Counted from the first letter of the stretch, positions 52,060 to 61,705 are shown. The stretch: DNA of 64,000 bases from Duganella sp. sic0402 (GCF_019219065.1 NZ_JAHUWK010000001.1:868001-932000); one strand, 5' to 3'. Program-made: numbers and translations. The notes: generated by a model from the letters alone, not told the origin.

Positions 52060-54738
52060 ATGGACCTGCATTACCTTAGCCCGCTGTTCGCGCCCAAATC
52101 CATCGTGGTGTTTGCCGGCCCGCCTGACCAGCCGGAACGCCAGACCGCCTACGGCCGCAGCGTCTGCGCGCAGTTGCGCGAAGGCGGCTACGATGGCGCG
52201 CTAAGCTTCCTCGATGTCAGCATGACCGGCACGCTGGCCGATCTGGTGCAGTCGCGCGCCGACCTGGCGCTGATCGCGCTGCCCAACGAGGAACTGGCGT
52301 TTGCGCTGGAAGTGGCTGGCCGCATCCAGTGCAAGTCGGCGCTGATCGTGTCGTCCGGCGTGTCGCCGGCGCTGGCGGCCGAGCTGCACGCCATCGCCCG
52401 CAAACATGACCTGTATCTGCTGGGCCCCAACAGTCTTGGCTTCCAGCGCCCGCGCCTGAAGCTGAACGCCGGCGTGGCCGGCAAGCTGGCGCAAAGCGGC
52501 AGCCTGGCGCTGATCTCGCAATCCGGCGCGCTGACTTCGGCCATCCTCGACTGGGCTGGCAGCAATTCGGTGGGCCTGTCGGCGGTAGTGTCGCTCGGTC
52601 CCAACACGGCGGTCGACCTGGCGCAGACACTGGATTTCCTGGCCACCGACCCGGCCACCGAAAGCATCGTCATCTACATGGAAGGCATTACCGACGCACG
52701 CCGTTTTCTGTCGGCGCTGCGCGGCACGGCCAATACCAAGCCGGTGGTCATCATCAAATCCGGCAACGCGGCCGCGTCGTCGCGCGCGGCGGCCACCCAC
52801 TCCGGCATGATGATCGGCAGCGACGAGGTGTTTGACGCGGCGCTGCGGCGTACCGGCGCGGTGCGCGTATCCACCTTTGTGCAGCTGTTCTCGGCCGCCA
52901 AATGCCTGGCGTCGCGTTATCGCCCTGTGGGTCCGCGCCTGGCGGTGATCAGCAACGGCGGCGGTCCCGGCGTGCTGGCCGCCGACTGGCTGGGCAAGCT
53001 GGGACTGCAACTGGGCCAGCCTGGCGCGGAAGCGGCCAAGGCGCTGGCGCCGCAACTGCCGCCCTACGCCACCCTCACCGATTTGCTGGACTTGTCGGAG
53101 GAAGCCGGTCCGCAGCACTATGCGGCCGCCATCCGCGCCTGCGCGCAAGATCCGCAAGTCGATGGCTTGCTGGTGATTTATTCGCCCAAGCTGGATGGCG
53201 ACCCGGTGGCAGTGGCGCAAGGTGTGACGGAAGCCGCCAAAGGCCTGGGCAAGCCGCTGCTGGCCTGCTGGATGGGCGACGAACGCGTGGCGCCGGCGCG
53301 CCATCTGATCGCGCAATCCGGGCTGGCCAATTTCCGCACACCTGAAGCAGCGGTCGACGGCTTTGGCAATATCGCCGCGTTTTACCAGAACCAGCAGCTG
53401 TTGCAGCAAACCCCGCCGTCGCTGTCGCAGTTGGCAAAGCCAGACCTGGACGGCGCGCGCCGCCTGGTCGAAAGCGTGCTGGCGGAGCGCCGCAGCGTGC
53501 TGACCGAGATGGAATCTAAAGCCCTGCTGGCTGCTTTCCACATCCCGATCACGCCCACCATGCCGGCCCGCAGCGCGGCCGAGGCGCAACTGATCGCCGC
53601 CCAGCTGGGTTATCCGGTGGCGCTGAAAATCGACTCTCCCGACATCCCACACAAGTCCGAAGTACAAGGCGTGGTGCTGAATATCATCGACGCCGCCGCA
53701 CTGAACGCCGCCTACGGCGACATGCTGGCCAATGTGCGCCGCCTGCAACCGGCCGCCGCCATCAATGGCGTTACCGTGCAGCGCATGGCAGGCAAACGAG
53801 ATGGCCGCGAGCTGTATATCGGTGTCGCCAGCGATCCGCTATTTGGTCCGGTGATCGGCTTCGGCGCCGGCGGCACCATGGTGGAACTGCTCAACGACCG
53901 CGCGGTCGAACTGCCGCCGCTGAACCAGTTCCTGGCGCAGCGCCTGATCCACCGCGCCCGCGTCGCGCTGACGCTGGACGAATGGCGCGGCGCACCGGCG
54001 GTGGACATGCAAGCCATCGAACATATCCTGCTGCGCGTGTCGGAAATGGTGTGCGAACTGCCGCAGCTGCGTGAGCTGGACATCAATCCGCTCATCGTTG
54101 ACCAGTTCGGCGTGCTGGCAGTGGACGCGCGCGTGGTGGTTGGCGTGGCGCCGCCATCGGCGCAGCGCTACGACCAGTTGGCCATCATGCCCTACCCTTC
54201 GCGCTATGCCAGCGACTGGCCGATGCGCGGTGGCGGAGAATACACGCTGCGCCCGGTGCAGCCGACCGACGCGGACATGCTGCAAGCATTGGTGCGCGGC
54301 CTGTCCGACCAGTCGCGCTACAACCGCTTCGCCTCGTCGCTGCGCGAGCTGTCGGCGCAAATGCTGGCGCGCTATTCGCTGATCGACTATGACCGCGAAA
54401 TGGCGCTGGTCGCGGTGCTGACCACCCGCACCGCCGACGATGACGGCAGCTTCACCGAAACGGAACAGATCATTGGCGTCTCACGCTATATTGCCAATCC
54501 GGACCGCAGCAGCTGTGAATTCTCGCTGCTGGTGGACGACAAATTCAGCGGCCAGGGACTCGGCACGCGCCTGATGCTGGAGATTATGGACGTGGCGCGC
54601 GACCGCGGCCTGAGCGAAATCGTCGGCCTGGTGCTGCGCAAGAACCGCCCGATGCTGAAGCTGATGGCCAGCCTGGGCTTCCAGATCCGTCCGTACGACG
54701 ATGATCCGGAATTCCAACTGTGCAGCAAGGCGCTTTAA
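52060..54738 (+). CDS. PatZ/Pat-like protein: ADP-forming acyl-CoA synthetase domains fused to a GNAT acetyltransferase
   Basis: An 892-residue protein with CoA-binding domain (1-130, APKSIVVFAGPP), succinyl-CoA-ligase-like domains (150-460, SQSGALTSAILDWAGSNSVG), ATP-grasp domain (480-700, YPVALKIDSPDIPHKSEVQG) and a C-terminal GNAT domain (725-892, YDREMALVAVL, GQGLGTRLMLEIMDVARDRG). E. coli PatZ has the same order and length and acetylates lysines of acetyl-CoA synthetase and other proteins. The site of the phospho-histidine of true ADP-forming synthetases is kept here (His247 in ATHSGMMIGSDE), while PatZ as recalled lacks it, so synthetase activity may persist. The FNR-like box upstream suggests low-oxygen control. 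It overlaps the convergent cytochrome b561 gene by 4 bases. Confidence 0.9.
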   Translation: MDLHYLSPLFAPKSIVVFAGPPDQPERQTAYGRSVCAQLREGGYDGALSFLDVSMTGTLADLVQSRADLALIALPNEELAFALEVAGRIQCKSALIVSSGVSPALAAELHAIARKHDLYLLGPNSLGFQRPRLKLNAGVAGKLAQSGSLALISQSGALTSAILDWAGSNSVGLSAVVSLGPNTAVDLAQTLDFLATDPATESIVIYMEGITDARRFLSALRGTANTKPVVIIKSGNAAASSRAAATHSGMMIGSDEVFDAALRRTGAVRVSTFVQLFSAAKCLASRYRPVGPRLAVISNGGGPGVLAADWLGKLGLQLGQPGAEAAKALAPQLPPYATLTDLLDLSEEAGPQHYAAAIRACAQDPQVDGLLVIYSPKLDGDPVAVAQGVTEAAKGLGKPLLACWMGDERVAPARHLIAQSGLANFRTPEAAVDGFGNIAAFYQNQQLLQQTPPSLSQLAKPDLDGARRLVESVLAERRSVLTEMESKALLAAFHIPITPTMPARSAAEAQLIAAQLGYPVALKIDSPDIPHKSEVQGVVLNIIDAAALNAAYGDMLANVRRLQPAAAINGVTVQRMAGKRDGRELYIGVASDPLFGPVIGFGAGGTMVELLNDRAVELPPLNQFLAQRLIHRARVALTLDEWRGAPAVDMQAIEHILLRVSEMVCELPQLRELDINPLIVDQFGVLAVDARVVVGVAPPSAQRYDQLAIMPYPSRYASDWPMRGGGEYTLRPVQPTDADMLQALVRGLSDQSRYNRFASSLRELSAQMLARYSLIDYDREMALVAVLTTRTADDDGSFTETEQIIGVSRYIANPDRSSCEFSLLVDDKFSGQGLGTRLMLEIMDVARDRGLSEIVGLVLRKNRPMLKLMASLGFQIRPYDDDPEFQLCSKAL

Positions 54739-55307
54739 GGCAGCATGCGGGTCAGGACATTATCCTTGCGCACGCGGTGGTGATATAGCGCTGCCGCGAT
54801 GTGCAGCGCCACCACGCCCCATGCCACCCACTTGCCGACAAAGTGATGCACCACATCGACCGGCGCTTCAAAGCTTTCCCAGGTAAAGCCGAAGATCGAT
54901 GCCAGCCAGTCAAAGGCCGCCGTGTCGCGGAAGCTCGGAATGGCGAACAGTCCGAAATCGGTGGCCGCGCTGGTGCCGATGTAGCCCGTTACCGGCATCA
55001 GTATCAGCAGGCCGTACAAGCCCCAATGCGCGGCATGCGCCAGCTTGTGTTCCAGTGCTGATCCAGGCGGATCGTCCGGCTGCACGTCCAGCATGCGCCA
55101 CACCAGCCGCGGCAGCACCAGCACGCCAACCAGCACGCCAAGCACCCAATGGATATTCAGCACCGGCAGGAAGTTGGGCGCGTCCTCATCGAGAAACCAG
55201 ATCACGTAGTACACCACGATGTAGGCGCCAATGAAGGCGGCGGCGCTGGTCCAGTGAAAGAATTTGGCGAGCGCGCCAAAACGGTGTGCGGTATTTTTCC
55301 ATTGCAT
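54735..55307 (-). CDS. Cytochrome b561 (CybB family)
   Basis: A 190-residue four-helix di-heme membrane protein: ALAKFFHWTSAAAFIGAYIV, LNIHWVLGVLVGVLVLPRLV, KLAHAAHWGLYGLLILMPVT and VVHHFVGKWVAWGVVALHIA contain the conserved heme-ligand histidines, one or more per helix. CybB-type proteins oxidise ubiquinol or pass electrons to periplasmic partners, some reducing superoxide. It stands 18 bases downstream of the TetR-type gene on the same strand, so the two may be co-transcribed, though no functional link to efflux is known. Confidence 0.9.
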   Translation of the reverse strand: MQWKNTAHRFGALAKFFHWTSAAAFIGAYIVVYYVIWFLDEDAPNFLPVLNIHWVLGVLVGVLVLPRLVWRMLDVQPDDPPGSALEHKLAHAAHWGLYGLLILMPVTGYIGTSAATDFGLFAIPSFRDTAAFDWLASIFGFTWESFEAPVDVVHHFVGKWVAWGVVALHIAAALYHHRVRKDNVLTRMLP

Positions 55308-55325
55308 AATCAGTTCCTGAATTGG

Positions 55326-55916
55326 CTAGCGAGGCAGCAGCCCGCTGAGCAATTTGTCGAGCGCCTCCAGCGACACCGCCAGCCGTACCGGCGGGTCGCT
55401 GTCCGGTTCCGCGATCCAGAACGCCGCCTCGGTGACGGCGCCGTACAGCATGCGCGCCATCAGCCCGGCATGCACCTCCACCACCGTGCCGGCGTCGATC
55501 AGTTCCTGGAGCGCGGCTTCCAGCGCGGCGATGCCGGTATTCTGGTTCTCCTGCGGGACGTCGCCGAACATGGCGCGCGCGTCTTGCAGAATGATGCGCC
55601 GGTTCTCCGGTAGCAGCGCCAGTTCAAGGTAAGCACGGCAGCGGCAACGAAAGGCTTCCCACGGCGTTGGCGCGGCGTCGGCGATCTGTTGCAGGCGTTG
55701 CGCCAGTTCCCCTTCCAGCTGATCGATGACAGCGATCAGCAATTTCTCCTTGCTGCCGAAATGGTGATACAGCGCGCCGCGCGTCAGCCCGACCGCCGCC
55801 GTGAATTCGTCCATTGAGGTATTGGCGTAGCCATGTTCTGCAAAGGCCTTGCGCGCGGTGGCCAGCAATTTGGCGCGTGTTTCTTCGATCATCTGGGTGC
55901 GGGTACGTCGCTGCAT
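55326..55916 (-). CDS. TetR/AcrR-family repressor of the RND efflux operon
   Basis: A 196-residue regulator: helix-turn-helix in residues 12-58 (RAKLLATARKAFAEHGYANT, SMDEFTAAVGLTRGALYHHF, GSKEKLLIAVIDQLEG) and a drug-binding C-terminal domain. The ATG at 55916 is the family-like start (MQRRTRTQMIEETRAKLL); longer in-frame extensions would run through the operators. It is divergent from the efflux adaptor gene, with two perfect palindromic operators between them, the classic layout of a local repressor released by pump substrates. Confidence 0.92.
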   Translation of the reverse strand: MQRRTRTQMIEETRAKLLATARKAFAEHGYANTSMDEFTAAVGLTRGALYHHFGSKEKLLIAVIDQLEGELAQRLQQIADAAPTPWEAFRCRCRAYLELALLPENRRIILQDARAMFGDVPQENQNTGIAALEAALQELIDAGTVVEVHAGLMARMLYGAVTEAAFWIAEPDSDPPVRLAVSLEALDKLLSGLLPR

Positions 55917-55931
55917 GCAGCCTCCTTGTTG

Positions 55932-55948
55932 ACATACGCGGCGTATGT
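55932..55948. promoter_or_regulatory. TetR operator, copy 1
   Basis: ACATACGCGGCGTATGT is a perfect 8-1-8 palindrome beginning 16 bases upstream of the TetR start. Its centre (55940) is 22 bp from that of the second copy (55962), two helical turns, favouring cooperative binding. Confidence 0.8.
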
Positions 55949-55953
55949 TATTT

Positions 55954-55970
55954 GCATACGCCGCGTATGT
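55954..55970. promoter_or_regulatory. TetR operator, copy 2
   Basis: GCATACGCCGCGTATGT repeats the operator with the core CATACGC-C-GCGTATG perfectly palindromic. It lies about 100 bases before the adaptor ATG and would cover its promoter. Confidence 0.8.
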
Positions 55971-56067
55971 CAAATACTTCCCGCTCCACGCAATCTCCAT
56001 ACTTCCCACACAAAACCTGCAAACCGACTCAGTAAGCTTGCGGTTTTGTTCGTTGGCGGGAAAGACT

Positions 56068-57216
56068 ATGAATCTCAAGAACTGGCCGGCATTGCTGGCC
56101 GTCGTGGCGTTGGCGGCGTGCTCCAAAGGACCGCAGGCGGAACAGAAAACACCGCCGCCGTCGGTGACCGTGCTGGCGCTCAAGCCTTCTTCCATTACGC
56201 TCAATGATGATCTGCCAGGCCGCGTCGCTGCCTACCGCAGCGCCGACATCCGCCCACAAGTTGGCGGTATCGTGCTGCGCCGTCTGTTCGAGCAAGGCAC
56301 CGAGGTGCAGGCCGGCCAGCCGCTGTTCCAGCTCAACCCCGCGCCGCTGAAAGCGGAATTCGATACCGCCGCCGCGTCCCTGCAGCACGCGCAAGCCACC
56401 CTCGCCCGCGCCAGCCGCCAGGCTGAGCGCCTGCAACCCCTGATCGATGCGGACGCCATCAGCCGCCAGGCTTACGACGACGCCGTCTCCGACCGCGATC
56501 TCGCCGCCGCCAATGTGGCGCAGGCCAAGGCCACGCTGGAACGCAAGCGCCTGGACCTGGCGTTTGCCACCGTACAGGCGCCCATCAGCGGCCGCATCGG
56601 ACAGGAGCTGGTGTCGGAAGGCGCGCTGGTAGGCCTGTCGGACGCGAATCCGATGGCGCGCATTCTGCAAATCGATAAAGTGTATGTGGACGTGCGCCAG
56701 CCGGCTTCCATGCTGGCGTCCCTGCACGCGATGCGCGAACCGGGCAAGCAGCAGGCGGTCATTCTGTCCGCCGAAGGCCAGCCTTACAAGGTTGACGCCA
56801 AAGTGCTGTTCGCCGACCTGAATGTCGATGCCGGGACCGGCGACGCCACCATCCGTATCCTGGTGGAGAATCCGGACCGCGCGCTGTTGCCGGGCATGTT
56901 CGTGCGCGCCCGCATCGCACGTGCTGCGCCAGCCGACGCATTGATGGTGCCGCAACAAGCAGTGCAGCGTGCCGCCGACGGCCACGCCAGCGTGTGGACG
57001 CTGGATAAAACCGGCAAGGCCGGCCAGCGCAACATCAGCGTCGGCGAGGTCATCAATCATCAATACCTGGTACGCAACGGCCTGGCCGCAGGCGACACAC
57101 TGGTAGTCGAAGGCCAGGAACGCCTGCAGGAAGGCGCACACGCCAAACCGCTGCCGTGGAAAGCGCCAGCACAGATCTCGGCGTCCGCTCCCCCTTCCGC
57201 TGCCGCCGCAAAATGA
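56068..57216 (+). CDS. RND efflux periplasmic adaptor lipoprotein (AcrA/MexA family)
   Basis: A 382-residue membrane-fusion protein. The lipobox LAAC at residues 15-18 within MNLKNWPALLAVVALAACSK makes it a lipoprotein. Core motifs are DLPGRVAAYRSADIRPQVGG, IVLRRLFEQGTEVQAGQPLF (lipoyl half), a coiled-coil hairpin (about residues 95-165), and FATVQAPISGRIGQELVSEG plus LLPGMFVRARI in the barrel domains. It connects the inner-membrane pump with the outer-membrane channel. The ATG at 56068 follows the divergent operators; 14 bases separate it from the pump gene. Confidence 0.93.
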   Translation: MNLKNWPALLAVVALAACSKGPQAEQKTPPPSVTVLALKPSSITLNDDLPGRVAAYRSADIRPQVGGIVLRRLFEQGTEVQAGQPLFQLNPAPLKAEFDTAAASLQHAQATLARASRQAERLQPLIDADAISRQAYDDAVSDRDLAAANVAQAKATLERKRLDLAFATVQAPISGRIGQELVSEGALVGLSDANPMARILQIDKVYVDVRQPASMLASLHAMREPGKQQAVILSAEGQPYKVDAKVLFADLNVDAGTGDATIRILVENPDRALLPGMFVRARIARAAPADALMVPQQAVQRAADGHASVWTLDKTGKAGQRNISVGEVINHQYLVRNGLAAGDTLVVEGQERLQEGAHAKPLPWKAPAQISASAPPSAAAAK

Positions 57217-57230
57217 CAAGGACTGAGTAG

Positions 57231-60200
57231 ATGTCTCAATTTTTTATACGCCGCCCCGTTTTTGCGTGGGTGGTGGCGATCTTCATCATCCTGTTTGGAT
57301 TGATCGCCTTGCCCAATCTGCCGATTGCGCGCTTCCCTTCCGTCGCGCCGCCTAGCGTCTCGATTTACGCCAGCTATCCGGGCGCTTCGCCGCAAACCAT
57401 GAACGACGCGGTGGTCAGCCTGATCGAGCGCGAGCTGTCGGGCGTGAAGAACCTGCTGTACTTTGAATCGTCGACCGACACTTCTGGCTCTGCGTCGGTC
57501 AACGTCACCTTCAAGCCGGGCACCAATCCGGAGATGGCGCAGGTGGATGTGCAGAACCGCCTGAAAGCGATCGAACCGCGCCTGCCGCAAACCGTGCGCC
57601 AGAGCGGTGTGACGGTGGAATCCTCATCCTCCAGCTTCCTGATGATTATCAGCGTGAACTCGACCAAGGGCCACGACGAACAGGAACTGGGCGACTACCT
57701 GGCCCGCAACGTCGTGGAAGAACTGCGCCGCGTGCCTGGTGTGGGTCGCGTGCAGCTGTTCGGCGCGGAGCGCGCCATGCGGGTGTGGGTCGATCCGGCC
57801 AAGCTGGTGGCGCATAACGTCTCCATGGGCGACGTGACCAACGCTATCGGCCAGCAAAACGTGCAGATCGCACCGGGCCGTGTCGGCGATACGCCATCGG
57901 TTTCCGGCCAGCGCGTGACCACGCCGCTGACCGTGCAGGGCCAGTTGCGCACGCCGGAAGAATTCGCCGCTATCGTGTTGCGTGCGGAACGCGACGGTTC
58001 CAGCGTCACGCTGGGCGATGTGGCGCGCGTGGAGCTCGGCGCGCGCGACTACACCTTCAAGGCGCGCGAGAATGGCAAGACCACGTCGGGCGCGTCGATT
58101 TCAATGTCTCCCGGCGCCAATGCGGTGCAAACGGCGCGGCTGATCCGTGAACGCATGGACGAGTTGTCGAAGTCCATGCCGGCCGGGATGGAGTACACGA
58201 TTCCATTCGATACCGCGCCGTTCGTGAAAATCTCGATTGAGAAGGTCGTCAGCACGCTGGTGGAAGCCATGGTGCTGGTGTTCCTGGTGATGTATCTGTT
58301 CCTGCAAAAAGTCCGCTACACGGTGATTCCCGCGATTGTCGCGCCGATCGCGCTGCTCGGTACTTTTGCGGTGATGGCGGTGGCCGGGTATTCGGTCAAC
58401 GTACTGACCATGTTCGGCATGGTGCTGGCGATCGGCATCATCGTTGATGATGCGATTGTGGTGGTGGAAGCCGTTGAGCGGCTGATGGCGGCCGAAGGCT
58501 TGTCACCCAGGGAGGCAACGTCACGGGCGATGCGCGAAATCAGTGGTGCGGTGATCGGCATCACCGTGGTGCTGACGGCGGTGTTCATCCCGATGGCGCT
58601 GGCCTCCGGCTCGGTTGGCGTGATCTACCGCCAGTTCACGGTGGCGATGGCGGTGTCCATCCTGTTCTCGGCTTTCCTGGCGCTGACGCTGACGCCTGCC
58701 TTGTGCGCAACCCTGCTCAAGCCCATCGGCCCGGACGACCATGAGAAGAAAGGCTTCTTTGGCTGGTTCGACCGCAAGTTCGATGCGCTGACCGAGCGCT
58801 ACACGGCGCGCACCACCGCCCTGCTGAAGCGCGGCGGCCGCGTGCTGGGCTTGTACGCCGCCATCGTTGCCGGTGTGGCCTGGGGCTTCTCGCAACTGCC
58901 GTCGTCCTTCCTGCCGGAAGAGGATCAGGGCTATATCATGACCTCGTTCCAGCTGCCGTCCGACGCCACCATGGATCGCACGCTGGACGTGATTCAGCAG
59001 TATGAAAAGCACGTCGCCAGCCGTCCGGGCATTGAGGTCAACCAGTCGCTGATCGGCTTCAGCTTCTCCGGTTCCGGCCCGAACGCGGGCATGGCTTTCA
59101 CCATGCTGAAGGACTGGGACAAGCGTGATGGCGCCACCGCTGTGGAGGAAGTCGCCAAGGCGCAGGAGGCGATGGCCAGCGCCAGGGAAGGCATGATCAT
59201 GACGGTGATGCCGCCAGCGATTGATGAACTGGGCAACTCGTCCGGCTTCTCGCTGCGTCTGCAAGACCGCGCGGGCCATGGCATCGCCGCGCTGCAGGCG
59301 GCGCAGGACAAGCTGCTGGGACTCGCCGCGCAAAGCAAGCTGCTGGAAGGCGTTTATCCGGACGCCCTGCCGCCGGGTAACAGCATTCGCCTGGAGATTG
59401 ACCGCCGCAAGGCGGAGGCGCTGGGCGTGTCGTTTGCGGCAGTCAGCGATATGCTGGCCAGCGCCACCGGGTCGACCTATGTCAACGACTTCCCGAACCA
59501 CGGCCGCATGCAGCAGGTGATCGTGCAGGCCGAAGCTTCGGCACGCATGCAGCTGGACGATGTGCTGGCGCTGCGTATCCGTAATAGCGCTGGCGGCATG
59601 GTGGCGATGGGCGAGATCGTGCATCCGGTATGGGAGCAGACGCCGCTGCAACTGGTACGCTACGACGGCTATCTGTCGGCGCGCATCAGCGGTAGCGCGG
59701 CAGCCGGCGTTTCCAGCGGTGTGGCGATGCAGGAGATGGAGCGGCTGGTGGCGCAGCTGCCAGCCGGCTTTGCGGTCGCCTGGACCGGCCAGTCGCTACA
59801 GGAGCGCGAGTCTGCGGCGCAGGCGCCGTTGCTGATGGCTTTGTCGATGCTGGTGGTCTTCCTGGTGCTGGCGGCGCTGTACGAGAGCTGGGCCATTCCG
59901 CTTTCCGTCATGCTGGTGGTGCCGCTTGGCCTGCTCGGCGCGCTTCTGGCTGTGATGGTGCGCGGCATGCCGAATGATGTGTTCTTCAAGGTGGGCATGA
60001 TTACGATTATCGGTCTGTCGGCCAAGAATGCGATTTTGATTGTGGAGTACGCCAAGCAGCTGCATGCAGAGGGCAAAGGACTGGTGGAGTCGGCGATTGA
60101 GGCGGCGCGCTTGCGTCTGCGGCCAATTCTGATGACATCTCTCGCCTTCACGCTGGGCGTGGTGCCGCTGATGCTGGCGTCGGGCGCTAGTGCGGAGACG

Positions 60201-60353
60201 CAGCATGCAATCGGCACCGGTGTGTTCGGCGGCATGGTCGCGGCCACCGTGCTGGCGATTTTCTTTGTGCCGGTGTTCTTTGTGGCTGTCGTTGGCGGCG
60301 CGGAGCGGCTAGGCAAGTTACGTAATAAAGGAGTGAAAACATGCGGGCAATGA
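57231..60353 (+). CDS. RND multidrug efflux pump, HAE1 family (AcrB/MexB type)
   Basis: A 1040-residue proton-driven trimeric exporter with 12 membrane helices and two large periplasmic loops. It starts MSQFFIRRPVFAWVVAIFII, the family N-terminus. Helix 4 has GIIVDDAIVVVEAVERLMAA with the paired proton-relay aspartates, and helix 10 has LSAKNAILIVEYAKQL with the relay lysine. LDVIQQYEKHVASRPGIEV and FPNHGRMQQVIVQAEASARM lie in porter subdomains. Full length for the family and apparently intact. The stop overlaps the outer-membrane factor start by 13 bases. Confidence 0.95.
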   Translation: MSQFFIRRPVFAWVVAIFIILFGLIALPNLPIARFPSVAPPSVSIYASYPGASPQTMNDAVVSLIERELSGVKNLLYFESSTDTSGSASVNVTFKPGTNPEMAQVDVQNRLKAIEPRLPQTVRQSGVTVESSSSSFLMIISVNSTKGHDEQELGDYLARNVVEELRRVPGVGRVQLFGAERAMRVWVDPAKLVAHNVSMGDVTNAIGQQNVQIAPGRVGDTPSVSGQRVTTPLTVQGQLRTPEEFAAIVLRAERDGSSVTLGDVARVELGARDYTFKARENGKTTSGASISMSPGANAVQTARLIRERMDELSKSMPAGMEYTIPFDTAPFVKISIEKVVSTLVEAMVLVFLVMYLFLQKVRYTVIPAIVAPIALLGTFAVMAVAGYSVNVLTMFGMVLAIGIIVDDAIVVVEAVERLMAAEGLSPREATSRAMREISGAVIGITVVLTAVFIPMALASGSVGVIYRQFTVAMAVSILFSAFLALTLTPALCATLLKPIGPDDHEKKGFFGWFDRKFDALTERYTARTTALLKRGGRVLGLYAAIVAGVAWGFSQLPSSFLPEEDQGYIMTSFQLPSDATMDRTLDVIQQYEKHVASRPGIEVNQSLIGFSFSGSGPNAGMAFTMLKDWDKRDGATAVEEVAKAQEAMASAREGMIMTVMPPAIDELGNSSGFSLRLQDRAGHGIAALQAAQDKLLGLAAQSKLLEGVYPDALPPGNSIRLEIDRRKAEALGVSFAAVSDMLASATGSTYVNDFPNHGRMQQVIVQAEASARMQLDDVLALRIRNSAGGMVAMGEIVHPVWEQTPLQLVRYDGYLSARISGSAAAGVSSGVAMQEMERLVAQLPAGFAVAWTGQSLQERESAAQAPLLMALSMLVVFLVLAALYESWAIPLSVMLVVPLGLLGALLAVMVRGMPNDVFFKVGMITIIGLSAKNAILIVEYAKQLHAEGKGLVESAIEAARLRLRPILMTSLAFTLGVVPLMLASGASAETQHAIGTGVFGGMVAATVLAIFFVPVFFVAVVGGAERLGKLRNKGVKTCGQ

Positions 60354-61705
60354 TTGCGATGTCGGCCGCGCTACTGGCCGGGTGCTCGATGAATCCACCG
60401 CTGACCAAGCCAACCATGCCGGTGCCAGCCGCCTACCACGACGCGCAAGCGTCCGGCACAATGCCAGACTGGCGGCAGATGTTGGCTGATCCGGCGCTGC
60501 AACGCCTGGTTGAACTGGCGCTGGAGAACAATCGCGACCTGCGCGAGGCTGCGTTGAATGTCGCTGCCGTGCAGGCGCAGTATCAGATTCAGGATGCGAA
60601 CCGGCTGCCGGCGCTGGATGCCACCGCTGGCGGCTCGCGTCAGCGGGCGTCGTCGGCCGACGCGCCAAATGGCGCCGTCACGCAGCAAACCAGCGCCGGC
60701 CTGGCCATCAACGCCTTCGAGCTGGATTTCTTCGGCCGTCTGCGCTCGCAATCGCAAGCCGCCTTCGCCCGCTACCTGGCGTCGGTTGAAGGCCAGCGCA
60801 CCGCGCGCCTGACGCTGATCGCCGCCATGGCCGACGCCTACCTCGAACTGCGCCTGGCCGAAGAACAATCAGCACTGACCGAACGCACGCTGGCCGACTG
60901 GCGCCTGGCCCTGACGCTGACCGAACGCCTGCACGCCGCCCAACAACGCAGCGGACTGGATGTCGCGCAAGCCGCCGGCCAGGTCGCCACCGCCGAAGCC
61001 GACCTGCACGCCCGCGACCGCGCCCTGCACCTGGCCCGTAACAACCTCGAACTGCTGCTCGGCACCCAGCTCCCGCAAGACCTGCCGCGCGGCCGTCCTC
61101 TGGCCCAGCAACCGGTGATGACCACCCTGCCCGCCGGCCTGCCGTCCGAGCTGCTGGCCCGCCGCCCTGACCTGATGCAGGCCGAACAAGCGCTGGTCGC
61201 CGCCAACGCCGAAATCGGCGCCGCCCGCGCCGCCTTCTTCCCGCGCGTGTCGCTGACGGCGCAACTGGGCTTGGGCAGCGCCGAAATGGGCAGCTTGTTC
61301 AAGGGAGGCAACCGCAGCTGGTCGTTCGCGCCGCAGATCACCCAGCCTATCTTCCACGGCGGCCAGTTGCGCGCCGAACTCAAACTGGCCGAAGTCCGTA
61401 GCAACATCGCCATCGTGCAGTACGAACACGCCATCCAGACCGCCTTCCGCGAAGTCAACGACGCGCTGGCCAGCAACCAGACCTACCAGCGCCAAATCGT
61501 CGCCCAGCAGCGCGTGGTGGACGCCGCCGCGCTGCGCGAGCGCCTGTCCAATCTGCGCTATGGTGCCGGCCAGGACAGCCGCCTGGAACTGCTGGACGCC
61601 CAGCGCCAGGCCTACGCCGCCCAAAGCGCCCTGCTGGAACTGCGCCGCGACCACTTCAAATCCGCCATCGCGCTCTACAAGGCACTGGGCGGCGGCGTCA
61701 GCTGA
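60341..61705 (+). CDS. RND efflux outer-membrane factor lipoprotein (OprM/NodT family)
   Basis: A 454-residue TolC-like channel protein with an N-terminal lipobox (SAALLAGCSM). Two repeats typical of the family are visible, each with barrel strands and a long coiled coil: LVELALENNRDLREAALNVA and AFELDFFGRLRSQSQAAFAR in the first half, and PSELLARRPDLMQAEQALVA, ARAAFFPRVSLTAQLGLGSA and LRYGAGQDSRLELLDAQRQA in the second. It completes the tripartite pump. Its stop overlaps the response regulator start by one base (TGATG). Confidence 0.94.
   Translation: MRAMIAMSAALLAGCSMNPPLTKPTMPVPAAYHDAQASGTMPDWRQMLADPALQRLVELALENNRDLREAALNVAAVQAQYQIQDANRLPALDATAGGSRQRASSADAPNGAVTQQTSAGLAINAFELDFFGRLRSQSQAAFARYLASVEGQRTARLTLIAAMADAYLELRLAEEQSALTERTLADWRLALTLTERLHAAQQRSGLDVAQAAGQVATAEADLHARDRALHLARNNLELLLGTQLPQDLPRGRPLAQQPVMTTLPAGLPSELLARRPDLMQAEQALVAANAEIGAARAAFFPRVSLTAQLGLGSAEMGSLFKGGNRSWSFAPQITQPIFHGGQLRAELKLAEVRSNIAIVQYEHAIQTAFREVNDALASNQTYQRQIVAQQRVVDAAALRERLSNLRYGAGQDSRLELLDAQRQAYAAQSALLELRRDHFKSAIALYKALGGGVS

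Noticed and set aside
52201..53748. A 515-codon minus-strand open frame opposite the PatZ-like gene
   Set aside because: Repetitive Arg/Gln/Gly-rich translation typical of antisense frames; the plus strand encodes complete synthetase domains.
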